NCBI GenBank assembly: GCA_934540955.1
Contig: CAKTCY010000032.1
Location: 1 to 24,409, forward strand
DNA: 24,409 nucleotides
Source of the DNA: an uncultured Faecalibacterium sp.
Lineage (GTDB): Bacteria > Bacillota > Clostridia > Oscillospirales > Ruminococcaceae
Direction: 5' to 3'
A program made the translations under genes and the position numbers. Of the stretch, positions 8,887 through 17,260 are shown one piece after another (positions within the stretch are counted from its first letter, which is position 1; every line of letters starts with the position of its first letter). Under the pieces are notes generated by a model, which saw nothing but the letters and a program-made list of their open reading frames with translations, was not told the origin of the DNA and did not search any database.

Positions 8887-9744
8887 ATGATCCGTATCCT
8901 CACCGATTCCGCGTGCGACATCCTGCCCGCCGAGGCGCAGCAGCTGGGCGTGACCGTGATCCCCCTGAACGTGACGCTGGAGGATGGCACCGTCCTGCGG
9001 GACGGCATCGACATGACCCCCAGCGAATACTATACCCATCTGGCAGCCTGCCGCAAGCTGCCCACCACCAGCCAGCCCAGCCCGGAGCAGTTCGAGCGGC
9101 TGTATCTGGACGCTGCTGCCGCCGGGGACGAGGTGCTGGGCATCTTTTTGTCCGATGCGCTGTCCGGCACCGGTCAGTGCGCAAGACTTGCTGCCGACCT
9201 TGCCAACGTAGACAATGTGGTGTTCGTGAACACTGAGAACGTCTGTCTGGGGCAGTCCTTGCTGGTGCGTCTGGCTGTGCAGCTGCGGGACGCCGGCAAA
9301 ACGATCACCCAGATCGCCGCCGAGCTGGAAAAGGCCAAGCAGCACCTGCATCTGGTAGCTGCCGTGGACGATCTGAAGTACCTGCGCAAGGGTGGCAGAC
9401 TGTCCGCTGCCGTGGCTGTGGCAGGCGGCGTGCTGGGCATCAAGCCCATCCTCGCCGTTCTGGAGGGCAAGGTAGCGCTGGCCGGTAAGGCACGCGGTCT
9501 GCCCGGCGTGTATGTGGCACTGTTCAAGAAGATCGACGAGATGGGCGGCATCCACCCGGACTACACCCCGCTGCTGGGCTACACCGTCAACCCCCGGGAG
9601 CTGCAGCCGCTGCTGACCTACCTGCAGGACAACCTGCATCTGGACGCACCGCTGGTGCGCCAGATCGGCTGCGTCATCGGCACCCACACCGGCCCCGGCG
9701 CCTTCGGCATCGCGTTCTTTGATAAAGAGCTGGTGCTGGAATAA
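8887..9744 (+). CDS. DegV-family (FakB-like) fatty-acid-binding protein
   Basis: 285-residue DegV-fold protein. Family features are the N-terminal RILTDSACDI, the TTSQPSPEQF loop (about 60-69), the GIFLSDALSGTGQ segment, DLKYLRKGGRLS and the C-terminal THTGPGAFGIAFF. DegV proteins bind a single fatty acid; some (FakB) present it to the kinase FakA for phosphorylation and entry into phospholipid synthesis. No fakA-like gene lies in the window, so the role as a kinase partner is inferred from family alone. GGAGG lies about 7 nt before the ATG. It stands alone between its own consensus promoter and a strong terminator. Confidence 0.92.
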   Translation: MIRILTDSACDILPAEAQQLGVTVIPLNVTLEDGTVLRDGIDMTPSEYYTHLAACRKLPTTSQPSPEQFERLYLDAAAAGDEVLGIFLSDALSGTGQCARLAADLANVDNVVFVNTENVCLGQSLLVRLAVQLRDAGKTITQIAAELEKAKQHLHLVAAVDDLKYLRKGGRLSAAVAVAGGVLGIKPILAVLEGKVALAGKARGLPGVYVALFKKIDEMGGIHPDYTPLLGYTVNPRELQPLLTYLQDNLHLDAPLVRQIGCVIGTHTGPGAFGIAFFDKELVLE

Positions 9745-9759
9745 AACCTATTGAAAGCT

Positions 9760-9800
9760 AAAACAAGTCGGACAGCCCGCGGGCTGCCCGACTTGTTTTT
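9760..9800. terminator. Bidirectional terminator between the DegV gene and the TSUP permease
   Basis: A 20-bp near-perfect palindrome (AAAACAAGTCGG..., one A/C mismatch) starts with an A run and ends in six T (9795-9800). It serves the convergent genes on both sides. Confidence 0.85.
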
Positions 9801-9809
9801 TAAATATCC

Positions 9810-10583
9810 TTACAGCACCGCGTCCGAGATCAGCTTGCCCAGCAGCAGCACCAGCACCACCAGCATCATGGGGCGGATGAAGCGGGCACCCTTTTTCAGG
9901 GCAAAATGCGAGCCCAGCAGGTTGCCCAGAATGTTGCTGATGGCGCAGGGGATGCCGATGTGGAACACCACCAGACCGTTCATCAGGTAGGTGAACAGAC
10001 TGGCGTAGTTGCTGGCCAGATTGAGCACCTTGCCGTTGCCGTTGGCGGTGCGCAGGTCAAAGCCCATCAGGGTGGTAAAGGCAATGATGGCAAAGGTGCC
10101 GGTGCCCGGGCCCACGATGCCGTCGTACAGGCCGATGCCAAAGCCGATGGCCAGCGCCAGCAGGATCTTTTTCAGATCCAGCGTGCCGTCATCCCGGTTC
10201 TCGTCCGGCAGGTTGCGCTGCCACAGAATGATGACCGCCGCCACCGGCAGGATGATGAACATCATGGTGCGCAGCATCTCGTCACTGAGCAGCAGCACGA
10301 TGTGCGCGCCCAGCGCACTGCCCGCAAAGCTGCCGATGGCTGCAAGGACGCCCACCTTCACGTTTATGGCGCCGCTTTTGAAAAAGCTTGCCGTGGCAAA
10401 GGTGGTGCCGCAGGCGGCGCTGAACTTGTTGGTGGCATAGGTGTAGTGGGGCGGCAGCCCGGCGAACAGATAGGCCGGCAGGCTGATCAGCCCACCGCCG
10501 CCGGCTGCCGAATCCACAAAGCCTGCAAAGCCGGTCATCAGAATGAGAAACGCCATCATCCACGGCGATATCGTGATACCCAT
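9810..10583 (-). CDS. TSUP (TauE/SafE) family membrane permease
   Basis: 257-residue polytopic membrane protein with roughly eight hydrophobic segments. The family start is clear: FLILMTGFAGFVDSAAGGGGLISLPAYLFAGLPP, followed by the second half-repeat IGFGIGLYDGIVGPGTGTFAIIAF and the closing GNLLGSHFALKKGARFIRP. Members export or import sulfite, sulfonates, sulfoacetate or related organic anions; the substrate cannot be assigned. AGAGGAAT upstream of the ATG is a plausible ribosome binding site. A weak promoter (TTGCCC, 17 bp, TATGGT on the minus strand) lies in the 157-bp gap to the dipeptidase gene, so separate transcription is likely. Confidence 0.88.
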   Translation of the reverse strand: MGITISPWMMAFLILMTGFAGFVDSAAGGGGLISLPAYLFAGLPPHYTYATNKFSAACGTTFATASFFKSGAINVKVGVLAAIGSFAGSALGAHIVLLLSDEMLRTMMFIILPVAAVIILWQRNLPDENRDDGTLDLKKILLALAIGFGIGLYDGIVGPGTGTFAIIAFTTLMGFDLRTANGNGKVLNLASNYASLFTYLMNGLVVFHIGIPCAISNILGNLLGSHFALKKGARFIRPMMLVVLVLLLGKLISDAVL

Positions 10584-10679
10584 TGTTATAATTCCTCTTA
10601 TCTTTCCAAGTCGTTTGTTCTTTTTCAGGGGACGCGCGCCTCAGACCATATAAAACCTCCCCTCGCAGGGCAATACACA

Positions 10680-10724
10680 GCCCGGGATACCCGCGCAGCG
10701 CAGGGGTATCTCCGGGCACTTTTT
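10680..10724 (+). terminator. Hairpin with T run oriented on the plus strand, downstream of the dipeptidase gene
   Basis: GCCCGG...ATACCC (10680-10692) pairs with GGGTAT...CCGGGC (10704-10717) with small internal mismatches, followed by five T on the plus strand. The nearby genes are on the minus strand, where an A run precedes the hairpin but no T run follows it. It may still stop the dipeptidase transcript, or block antisense transcription into that gene. Confidence 0.4.
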
Positions 10725-10740
10725 GTGATTTTTCAGGTTA

Positions 10741-11730
10741 TTACAGGTTGTTTTTAAAGAAGCGGTAGGCGTTGCGCCAGAAAATGGCCTCCACCTCGTC
10801 CTCGGTAAAGCCCTCGCGGCGCAGCGCCTCGGCCAGCAGCGGCATATCTGCCGCCGTTTCCAGCTCGTGCTGGCCGCCGATGCCGTCAAAATCGCTGCCA
10901 AGGCTGATGACCTCAATGCCGCCCACCTGCTTGAAGTGTGCCGCGTGCTTTGCCAGCCGCTCCACCGTGCTGCGGCAAAGCTTCGGGTGTGCCGAATCTG
11001 CGTCCACAAAGGAGGCGCAGTAGTTCAGCCCCGCAATGCCGCCCTTTTCCGCCAGTGCGCGGATCATCTCATCGGTCAGGTTGCGGTTGTGGGGCGACAG
11101 GGCACGGCAGTTGGAGTGGCTTGCCGCAAAGGGACGGGTGCTGTGGTTTGCGATGTCCCAGAAGCCCTTATCCGAAAGGTGGCTCACGTCTGCGGTGATG
11201 TGCAGCTTTTCCATCTCCTCCAAAAAGGCAAAGCCCCGCTCGGTCAGGCCGGTCTCGGTGTTGGGCACCAGCGGCCCGCCGGGGTTTGCGTTGGGGGCTG
11301 CCAGCTCGTTGGGGTAGTTCCATGTCAGGGTCATCATGCGCACGCCCAGCTCCTGCAGCCGCCGCAGCACACCCAGACTGCCCTTGCAGCAGCCGCCCTC
11401 CTCCACCGTCAGCATGGCGCTGAGCTTGCCCTCGGCGCGGTTGCGCTCAAGATCGGCGGCGGTGTACACCGGGGCGATCTTTTCCGGGTAAGCCGCCATG
11501 AGCCGCTTGAAGATGTCGATCTCCTCCAGCACGCTCACCAGCGGGTCAGCCCCGGGAGCGGGGTCGGCCAGATCCACATAGGCCGCAAAGCATTGCAGCA
11601 GATAATCCCCCTGCTGCAATTTTTCAAGGTCGATATGCAGATCGTTGTGCAAAAAGCTTTTGGGTGCGCCCGCCTTTTCGGCGCGGCGCAGCTCGAGCAG
11701 GGTATCGCAATGCAGATCCCAAACCTTCAT
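10741..11730 (-). CDS. Membrane dipeptidase-like metallopeptidase (peptidase family M19)
   Basis: Zinc dipeptidase of the renal-dipeptidase family, hydrolysing dipeptides and in some members D-amino-acid-containing peptides. The 329 residues show DLHCDTL (His7, Asp9 as metal ligands), the bridging-Glu region MLTVEEGG, then TADVSHLSDKGFWD, FAASHSNCRAL and GSDFDGI, all in family order. No signal peptide is visible, so it probably acts in the cytoplasm despite the family name. AAGGAG lies about 10 nt before the ATG. It begins 15 bp after the SNF2 helicase gene and is almost certainly co-transcribed with it; I see no functional reason for the pairing. Confidence 0.92.
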   Translation of the reverse strand: MKVWDLHCDTLLELRRAEKAGAPKSFLHNDLHIDLEKLQQGDYLLQCFAAYVDLADPAPGADPLVSVLEEIDIFKRLMAAYPEKIAPVYTAADLERNRAEGKLSAMLTVEEGGCCKGSLGVLRRLQELGVRMMTLTWNYPNELAAPNANPGGPLVPNTETGLTERGFAFLEEMEKLHITADVSHLSDKGFWDIANHSTRPFAASHSNCRALSPHNRNLTDEMIRALAEKGGIAGLNYCASFVDADSAHPKLCRSTVERLAKHAAHFKQVGGIEVISLGSDFDGIGGQHELETAADMPLLAEALRREGFTEDEVEAIFWRNAYRFFKNNL

Positions 11731-11745
11731 GATGAATACACTCCT

Positions 11746-14700
11746 TTATGCTTCTTCTCCCAGCAGCTGCAGCAGCTGTTCGGGGTTCATGGACAAAATC
11801 GCGCCGTCTGCCCCGCCGGTAACGGTGTCGGCCAGCGACTGCTTGGCCTGTTGCAGCTCCACGATCTTTTCCTCAATGGTGTCCTGCGCGATCAGCCGGT
11901 ACACCTGTACCGGGTTGCGCTGACCGATGCGGTAGGCGCGGTCGGTGGCCTGATTCTGCGCGGCAAGGTTCCACCACGGGTCGTAGTGGATGACGATATC
12001 GGCGGCGGTCAGGTTGAGGCCCGTGCCGCCCGCCCGCAGCGAGATGAGAAAGACGTCCGCCTCGCCCTGATTGAACCGGCGCACCTGCTCGGCACGCACC
12101 GGCTTGGGGGTAGAGCCCTGCAGGGTGAAGTGGCTCACCCCGGCCTCGTCCAGCCGCTTTGCCAGCAGCTCCAGCATGGAGGTGAACTGGCTGAACAACA
12201 GGATGCGGTGTCCGCCCGCCACCGCCTCGGTGACAAGCTCCAGACAGGCTTCCAGCTTGGCGCTGCTGCCGGTCCAGTTGTCTGCCACAAGGCGCGGGTC
12301 GCAGCAGATCTCCCGCAGCCGCATCAGTACGGCAAACACGGTCATCTTGTCCTCCGGCTTTGCCGCCCGCAGCTTTTCGCGGGCGTCCACCACCGCCGCC
12401 AGATACAGCTTGCGCTGCTCCGCTTCCAGCTCGACGCGGCGCAGATTCTCGGTTTTGGGCGGCAGCTCCCGCAGCACCTCGGACTTCATGCGCCGCAGGA
12501 TAAACGGCCCGGTGAACTGGTTCAGCCGCCGCACGGCGTTGGCATCCTCGTCCTGCACGATGGGCTTTTCAAACCGGGCGCAGAAGGTCTTATACGGGGG
12601 CAGATACCCCGGCATCAAAAAGGAGAAGATGCTCCACAGCTCGCCCAGGCGGTTTTCCACCGGGGTGCCGGTCAGCGCAAAGCGCACCCGGCTGTTCACC
12701 CGGCACACCGCCTTGTATTTCTGGGTGGTGTGGTTCTTGATGGCCTGCGCTTCGTCCAGAATGCAGGCGTAGAAGCTTTGCCCGGCATACAGTTTTTCGT
12801 CCCGGCGCAGCAGGTCGTAGCTGGTGATGACGATGTCCGCCTGCGCCCACCCATCGACCAGCGCGGCGCGGTGGGCGGCATCGCCGTCCATGGCAACGCT
12901 TTGCAGCTGCGGGGTGAACTTCTGGCATTCCTCCTGCCAGTTCAGCACCAGCGACGCCGGGCAGACGATAAGGCTGGGCAGCTGCTGCCCGCCCTCCTTC
13001 ATCGCCAGCAGGTAGCTGAGCACCTGCACCGTCTTGCCCAGACCCATATCATCGGCCAGAATGCCGCCCATGCCGTAGCCGTCCAGTGTGCGCAGCCAGC
13101 GGTAACCGTCCCGCTGGTATTTGCGCAGGGTCTTTTGCAGGGAGAGCGGCGGGGTATACTCGCTGTCCCGCACGGCATGGAAGCTGCGGCTGATGCGCCG
13201 GAAGGCATCGTCCCGGTCGAACCGCAGGCCGTTCTGCCCCGAAAGCGCCCAGTCCAGCGTGGGGGCGCGGTAGAGCGGCAGAGCTGCGTGGCCGTCCTTC
13301 AGCCTTGCACCGGAAAGCTCCAGCGTGTCGTTCAGCTCGTCCAGCCCTTCCAGACTGTCGTCCAGCCGCAGCAGACTGCCGTCCCGCAGGCGGTGGTAAC
13401 GCTTTTTCTGGTGCAGGGACTGCAAAAGCTCCCGCAGCTCCTCCACCGGGAAGGCGCCGGTATCCACCTCTAAGTCCAGCACGCTGCCGTGCACCGACAC
13501 CCCTACCGAAATTTTAGGCGGGGCGGCCTGCAGGTTGCGGAAGGCATCGGTCTGGTACACCTCGCCCATGGCCAGCAGGGCGGGAATGCCCTCTTCCAGC
13601 AGCTGGAAAAGTGCTTCCTCCCCGGAAAGGCTGTAATGTCCGGGCTTGCCAGGCTCGGGTTCCAGATAGGTTTCCAGCAGCCGCTTTGCCCGGTTCTCGG
13701 TGCGGGCATCCCGCAAAAGATCCGGCGGCACCGGCTCGCCGGGGGCTACCCTGTCCTCGCCGTAGAGAAAGACCGGGTACGCCGTGACGGTAAGCCCCCG
13801 GTCAGCGTCCAGATAAAACTGCACCACCGGTTCCAGCGGGATCTGGTTCAGCAGCAGCCGGTCGGGGTCCACGATGTTGACCCGGTTGCCCAGCTCCGGC
13901 AGCACATAGCTGCAAAAGGCGGCGGCATCCGCGCTGGTAAAGAACAAGCTGCGCCCGCCAAAGGCATCCAGCACCGGCAGCACCCGGCGGCATTCCTCCC
14001 GCTGCATCCGCCAGAGGGTGGTCTCGCCCAGCAGATAGGCATAGTCCAGCCCCTGCACCCCGCTGAGCACCGGGGTACAGCTCAGCTGCACGCCGCCCTT
14101 GCGGCGCTCCACCTTTAAGCTGATGACCGGCAGCCCCTCTTTAAGGGTATAGCCGCCCACAACGCCCTCGGCGGCGTAAAGCTCCACAAGGGCATCCAGC
14201 CCCTCGCCGGTCAGCGGCAGACCGCCCGCCGGGCCCTTGTCCCAGCCGGAGCGCACCGTGCCCTCGGCTTCAAATTCCTGCCGGGCGCTCACCTGACGGC
14301 GCAGCAGCCGCAGCAGCTGCTGTGCATCCGGGGCAAAGGCGTCCCACCGGTGCACGAAGGCCAGCGACTTCCCGTAGCTGACGCTTTCGCCCCGCTCGAT
14401 CGCATCCAGAAAATGCGGGATGCTTTTTATCAGATACTGCCGCCCGCCGATGCCGTCCGAGACCCGCAGCCGCAGCCAGACACGGTCATTGTGCACCGTA
14501 AGCTCCGGCTCCAGCAGGGCAAAGCCGGTGCGCTGGGCAGCGGGCGGGGGCAGGGGCTGCGCATCCTCCCGCTGGTAGCGCTTCAGCAGCAGCTGGGCAT
14601 CATAGTCGGTCTCCGGCTCCTCGCCCCGCCACTTGCGGCCGAACAGCATATCCAGCCCGGCGCTGTAGCTGTCCTTGCGGGGCTCGGTGCTCAAGCCGGC

Positions 14701-15042
14701 AACGCCCCGCTGCACCCCGGGGATGCTCTCCGGCTTTTTTTCCGGGGCAGGCGGGTTCTTTTCCGCGTCCCGCAATAGCAGCGCACCGATATGCTTACAG
14801 TAGGTGCCGTCGCCGTTCTGGTTATAGGGGCAGTCGCAGGAGGCGCTGACAAAGCTGCCGTTTTCCCGCAGCCAGACCTGCGTATAATAGCAGTCCGGCC
14901 CGCTGCCCTGTACCAGCGCTGTCAGGTGCCGCACCCCGTCCTCGTTGGTGGTGCAGCTGCTTTGCAGGATGCGCTTGCGGTACTTCTGTGCCCGCTCAAA
15001 GATGCTTTTGCCCAGCAATGCGCGGATCTCCTGTGCGTCCAT
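11746..15042 (-). CDS. SNF2-family helicase with N-terminal SWIM zinc finger
   Basis: 1098-residue Swi2/Snf2-type ATP-dependent DNA translocase. Order of parts: SWIM zinc finger (Cys69, Cys71, Cys82, His84); a long bacterial SNF2-associated region (about 130-600); then the helicase motor. Motor motifs are ILADDMGLGKTVQVLSYLL (motif I, near residue 660), LDEAQAIKN (motif II, DEAQ form), ALTGTPVENRLGELWSIFSF (motif III), ILLFSQFTSMLELL, SLRAGGTGLNLTAADIVIHYDPWWN (motif V) and ATDRAYRIGQ (motif VI). Everything needed for ATP hydrolysis is present. Bacterial members with this layout are related to the RapA and YwqA group; the target is unknown. GGGAGGGAG lies before the ATG. It is first in a unit with the M19 dipeptidase. 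Confidence 0.93.
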   Translation of the reverse strand: MDAQEIRALLGKSIFERAQKYRKRILQSSCTTNEDGVRHLTALVQGSGPDCYYTQVWLRENGSFVSASCDCPYNQNGDGTYCKHIGALLLRDAEKNPPAPEKKPESIPGVQRGVAGLSTEPRKDSYSAGLDMLFGRKWRGEEPETDYDAQLLLKRYQREDAQPLPPPAAQRTGFALLEPELTVHNDRVWLRLRVSDGIGGRQYLIKSIPHFLDAIERGESVSYGKSLAFVHRWDAFAPDAQQLLRLLRRQVSARQEFEAEGTVRSGWDKGPAGGLPLTGEGLDALVELYAAEGVVGGYTLKEGLPVISLKVERRKGGVQLSCTPVLSGVQGLDYAYLLGETTLWRMQREECRRVLPVLDAFGGRSLFFTSADAAAFCSYVLPELGNRVNIVDPDRLLLNQIPLEPVVQFYLDADRGLTVTAYPVFLYGEDRVAPGEPVPPDLLRDARTENRAKRLLETYLEPEPGKPGHYSLSGEEALFQLLEEGIPALLAMGEVYQTDAFRNLQAAPPKISVGVSVHGSVLDLEVDTGAFPVEELRELLQSLHQKKRYHRLRDGSLLRLDDSLEGLDELNDTLELSGARLKDGHAALPLYRAPTLDWALSGQNGLRFDRDDAFRRISRSFHAVRDSEYTPPLSLQKTLRKYQRDGYRWLRTLDGYGMGGILADDMGLGKTVQVLSYLLAMKEGGQQLPSLIVCPASLVLNWQEECQKFTPQLQSVAMDGDAAHRAALVDGWAQADIVITSYDLLRRDEKLYAGQSFYACILDEAQAIKNHTTQKYKAVCRVNSRVRFALTGTPVENRLGELWSIFSFLMPGYLPPYKTFCARFEKPIVQDEDANAVRRLNQFTGPFILRRMKSEVLRELPPKTENLRRVELEAEQRKLYLAAVVDAREKLRAAKPEDKMTVFAVLMRLREICCDPRLVADNWTGSSAKLEACLELVTEAVAGGHRILLFSQFTSMLELLAKRLDEAGVSHFTLQGSTPKPVRAEQVRRFNQGEADVFLISLRAGGTGLNLTAADIVIHYDPWWNLAAQNQATDRAYRIGQRNPVQVYRLIAQDTIEEKIVELQQAKQSLADTVTGGADGAILSMNPEQLLQLLGEEA

Positions 15043-15148
15043 GTGGTCTCCCTCCCCTGTGCTGTCGCGGTTCCGGTCTATTCTATAAGAATACCGCGTT
15101 CCACCCCGGGATGCAAGGGCAGAAGGGTAAAAAACATTATTATAATTT

Positions 15149-15189
15149 GTGGCCCGGAAACGTCTGCGGACGTTTCCGGGCCACTTTTT
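15149..15189. terminator. Perfect 16-bp hairpin with TGCG loop between the helicase and cyclase genes
   Basis: GTGGCCCGGAAACGTC (15149-15164), loop TGCG, exact complement to 15184, then five T on the plus strand. It probably ends the diguanylate cyclase transcript, whose stop lies 18 bp away on the minus strand, although the T run is on the other strand. A TATAAT-like box (minus strand, about 15146-15141) just beyond it may serve the helicase gene. Loop and flanking stem bases match the repeat-borne hairpins at 5006, 21513 and 24171. Confidence 0.6.
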
Positions 15190-15202
15190 CAGTTAAAAAT
15201 AT

Positions 15203-16381
15203 TCAGCCCTGTTTTTCTGCGGGGGCTGTGCTGCGCTTGCGGGTCTTGAGGTGGTACATCTCCTGATCGGCCTTATCGATCAGGTCGTGCACGGTGGCAA
15301 TGTCCGGCTCAAGGCGGGCGCAGCCGATGCTGATCTCGATCTGGTAGGGCTTGCCGGAGGCGGCGTTGGCGGCGTCCAGCTCCCGCTGGATGGAGGCGAT
15401 CAGGGTGCGCACCTCCACGCTGTTGCAGCCGCAGGCGATGCAAAATTCATCGCCGCCGTAGCGCGCCAGCACGCCGTTATAGTTGGCGCACACCTTTTTC
15501 AGAATGCCCGCCAGCAGCACCAGTGCAGCGTCGCCCTCCAGGTGGCCGTATTCATCGTTGATGTGCTTGAAGTGGTCCATGTCCATCATGAGGAAGTGCA
15601 GCGAGCGGTTGGGGTGGCGGCGGTAATAGGGCAGCTCGCTTTCCAGATAGCGCAGCGCCACGATGCGGTTGCTGACGCCGGTCAGGGTGTCCACCGTGAA
15701 CTTGGTCTGCAGCACCAGCACATACACGCACACCAGCCCCAGCGTAATGCCGCAGCACAGCAGCCCGCGCCCGGGCAGCCAGCCCTGCAGCAAAAAGCCT
15801 GCAGCCGGCGCAAGCGCAAGCAGCAGCAGGGTATTCAGCTCCTCCTTGGGTGTTTCCTGCTTCCAGTGGCTCAGCGTCCAGCTGCAGCGGAGAAAGGCTG
15901 CTGCCAGATAGGCAAGCCCCACCAGCTTCGGCCCCCAGAACAGGGTGCTGCCCCGCAGCCCCTCTGCGTCCAGATAGCAAAAGCCGTTTTCGTCCCGCGC
16001 CGTCAGCAGCGCCAGCAAAAGCAGCACCAGCGGCACGGCGCTGAGCGCCAGCCTGCGGCCGTCCTCCATCCATGTATGCCCCAGCTCTGCCTCCACATAC
16101 AAAAGCACCAGCAGGCAGCAACACGCTGCCAGCAGATAAAACAGGATACTGCCCCCGGCGTTCAGCTGGTAGGACAGGGGGATGCCCAGCTCCTGCCACG
16201 CGCCCAACTGCGCCAGCGTACCGCCGTGATCTATGATCGTCAGCGCCCCGGCAGACCACAGCAGCGCCGTGAACAGCCGCCCGGGCAGGCTTTTATCTCG
16301 CATTTTCTGCTGCGCCTGCAGCAAGACCGCCAGTGTGACCAGACAAAACCCACTGACCTGAGTATGCGCAATAGCATCCAT
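15203..16381 (-). CDS. Membrane-anchored diguanylate cyclase (GGDEF protein)
   Basis: Makes the second messenger cyclic di-GMP from two GTP. The N-terminal about 225 residues form some six or seven membrane helices with no recognised sensor name. The GGDEF domain follows (about 230-385): DTLTGVSNRIVALRYLESEL, MDMDHFKHINDEYGHLEGDAAL, and the intact active-site loop RYGGDEF (307-313). The inhibitory-site pattern RxxD expected five residues before GGDEF is absent (NYNG at that place), so product inhibition through that site is unlikely. The ATG has AAGGAGAG about 9 nt upstream and a clear promoter. No EAL or HD-GYP phosphodiesterase or effector is near. Confidence 0.92.
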   Translation of the reverse strand: MDAIAHTQVSGFCLVTLAVLLQAQQKMRDKSLPGRLFTALLWSAGALTIIDHGGTLAQLGAWQELGIPLSYQLNAGGSILFYLLAACCCLLVLLYVEAELGHTWMEDGRRLALSAVPLVLLLLALLTARDENGFCYLDAEGLRGSTLFWGPKLVGLAYLAAAFLRCSWTLSHWKQETPKEELNTLLLLALAPAAGFLLQGWLPGRGLLCCGITLGLVCVYVLVLQTKFTVDTLTGVSNRIVALRYLESELPYYRRHPNRSLHFLMMDMDHFKHINDEYGHLEGDAALVLLAGILKKVCANYNGVLARYGGDEFCIACGCNSVEVRTLIASIQRELDAANAASGKPYQIEISIGCARLEPDIATVHDLIDKADQEMYHLKTRKRSTAPAEKQG

Positions 16382-16467
16382 GCCGCAACGCTCTCCTTTT
16401 TCTTAGGGCGGCTTTGTGCCGTCCCGCCCCTTTCCGTTCTTCCCACGTTCCTTTTTCGCTCAGACCT

Positions 16468-16496
16468 ATTGTACCAAATCCATAACAGATATGCAA
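16468..16496 (-). promoter_or_regulatory. Promoter of the diguanylate cyclase gene
   Basis: On the minus strand TTGCAT (16496-16491), 17 bp, TACAAT (16473-16468) preceded by TGG. The leader is about 80 nt. Confidence 0.65.
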
Positions 16497-16539
16497 CAAA
16501 AACCGAAAATTTCATACAAAAAGAAGCGTTTTTTAGGGG

Positions 16540-16740
16540 CAGCGTCCTCGCCCTCTCAGTCACCTTCGGTGACAGCTCTCCCAAAGGGAGAGCCCTTGGC
16601 ATTCCACGCAAACTCCATCTCTTTTGCCAAGACCTCTCCCCTTGAGGAAAGACCTCCCCCGCTCCGGGGGAAGATGTCGCGCAGCGACAAAAGGGGGAGT
16701 GTGGCATCGCGTGAGCGATGACGGAGAGGGCGAGGATGCT
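16540..16740. mobile_element. 201-bp hairpin-rich element with 24-bp terminal inverted repeats
   Basis: The ends AGCGTCCTCGCCCTCTC (from 16540) and, inverted, AGCATCCTCGCCCTCTC (ending at 16740) match over about 20 of 24 positions. Between them are serial hairpins: GTCACC-TTC-GGTGAC, GCTCTCCC-AAA-GGGAGAGC, CCCCC-GCTCC-GGGGG, TGTCGC-GCA-GCGACA and CATCGC-GTGA-GCGATG. No reading frame of note and no obvious target-site duplication. The TGTCGC-GCA-GCGAC hairpin is shared with the composite repeats at 21459 and 24115. The other bases of the 412-bp gap (16382-16793) hold only the cyclase promoter and a terminator. Confidence 0.7.
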
Positions 16741-16746
16741 AAAGTA

Positions 16747-16784
16747 AAAACACCGGAACGTTTTTCGGCGTTCCGGTGTTTTTT
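16747..16784. terminator. Terminator of the DtxR/MntR-type regulator (bidirectional)
   Basis: AAAACACCGGAACG (16747-16760) pairs perfectly with its complement ending at 16784, with T runs on both strands. It is 10 bp after the regulator stop codon. Confidence 0.8.
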
Positions 16785-16793
16785 GAAATCAAA

Positions 16794-17183
16794 TCACTTT
16801 GCCTGCGGATGGGCGGCGTCGTTGCGCAGAGCGCTTTCGCGGATCTTTTCCAGCGTCTGCTCGCTGAGGATGTGCTCTGCCTTGCAGGCGTCCTCGGCAG
16901 CGGTCTGCTCGTCCACGCCCAGCTGCACAAAGAAGTGGGTCAGCAGCTGATGACGGCTGTAAATGCGCTGGGCGATCTCCAGCCCGGGCTCCAGCAGGGT
17001 CAGGTTGCCTTCGCCGTCCACCGCGATATAGCCGTTCTCCCGCAGCTTTTTCATGGCGATGCTCACGCTGGCTTTGGTAAAGCCCAGCTCATTGACAACG
17101 TCAATGGAGCGCACCTTGCCCATACGCTGGCTCAGCATCAGGATCGTTTCAAGATAATCTTCCGCGGACTGGTGGATCTGCAT
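16794..17183 (-). CDS. DtxR/MntR-family metal-responsive repressor
   Basis: 129-residue metalloregulator: winged-helix domain (SAEDYLETILMLSQRMGKVRSIDVVNELGFTKASVSIAMKKL...) and dimerisation/metal domain (YSRHQLLTHFFVQLGVDEQTAAEDACKAEHILS), with no C-terminal SH3-like domain, as in MntR. Aligning by eye to Bacillus MntR and Corynebacterium DtxR, metal-site positions are Asp9, Glu12, His78, Cys100, Glu103 and His104. Asp9 is the MntR residue, whereas Cys100 is the DtxR/IdeR residue, so iron versus manganese cannot be decided. The start at 17183 follows AGGAGG by 11 nt; the open frame up to 17303 covers the promoter and is rejected. A DtxR-like box lies upstream of the promoter and a palindrome at its start site. 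Confidence 0.9.
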   Translation of the reverse strand: MQIHQSAEDYLETILMLSQRMGKVRSIDVVNELGFTKASVSIAMKKLRENGYIAVDGEGNLTLLEPGLEIAQRIYSRHQLLTHFFVQLGVDEQTAAEDACKAEHILSEQTLEKIRESALRNDAAHPQAK

Positions 17184-17226
17184 GGTTTGTCCGGCCTCCT
17201 GCCTTATTCCCTCTGGGGGATTTTTC

Positions 17227-17252
17227 CGACAGGGTATGTGTACCCTCTGTCG
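17227..17252. promoter_or_regulatory. Palindrome at the transcription start of the metalloregulator gene
   Basis: The halves CGACA...GGGTA and TACCC...TGTCG flank a four-base centre, with a 1-2 base asymmetry. It sits immediately downstream of the -10, where a repressor would block initiation, or it forms a leader hairpin. Confidence 0.4.
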
Positions 17253-17260
17253 TATGTTAA

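Noticed and set aside
10867..13473. 868-codon open frame on the plus strand opposite the dipeptidase and helicase genes
   Set aside because: Low-complexity Leu/Gln/His/Ala composition typical of an antisense frame of GC-rich genes; the opposite strand carries clear SNF2 and M19 motifs.
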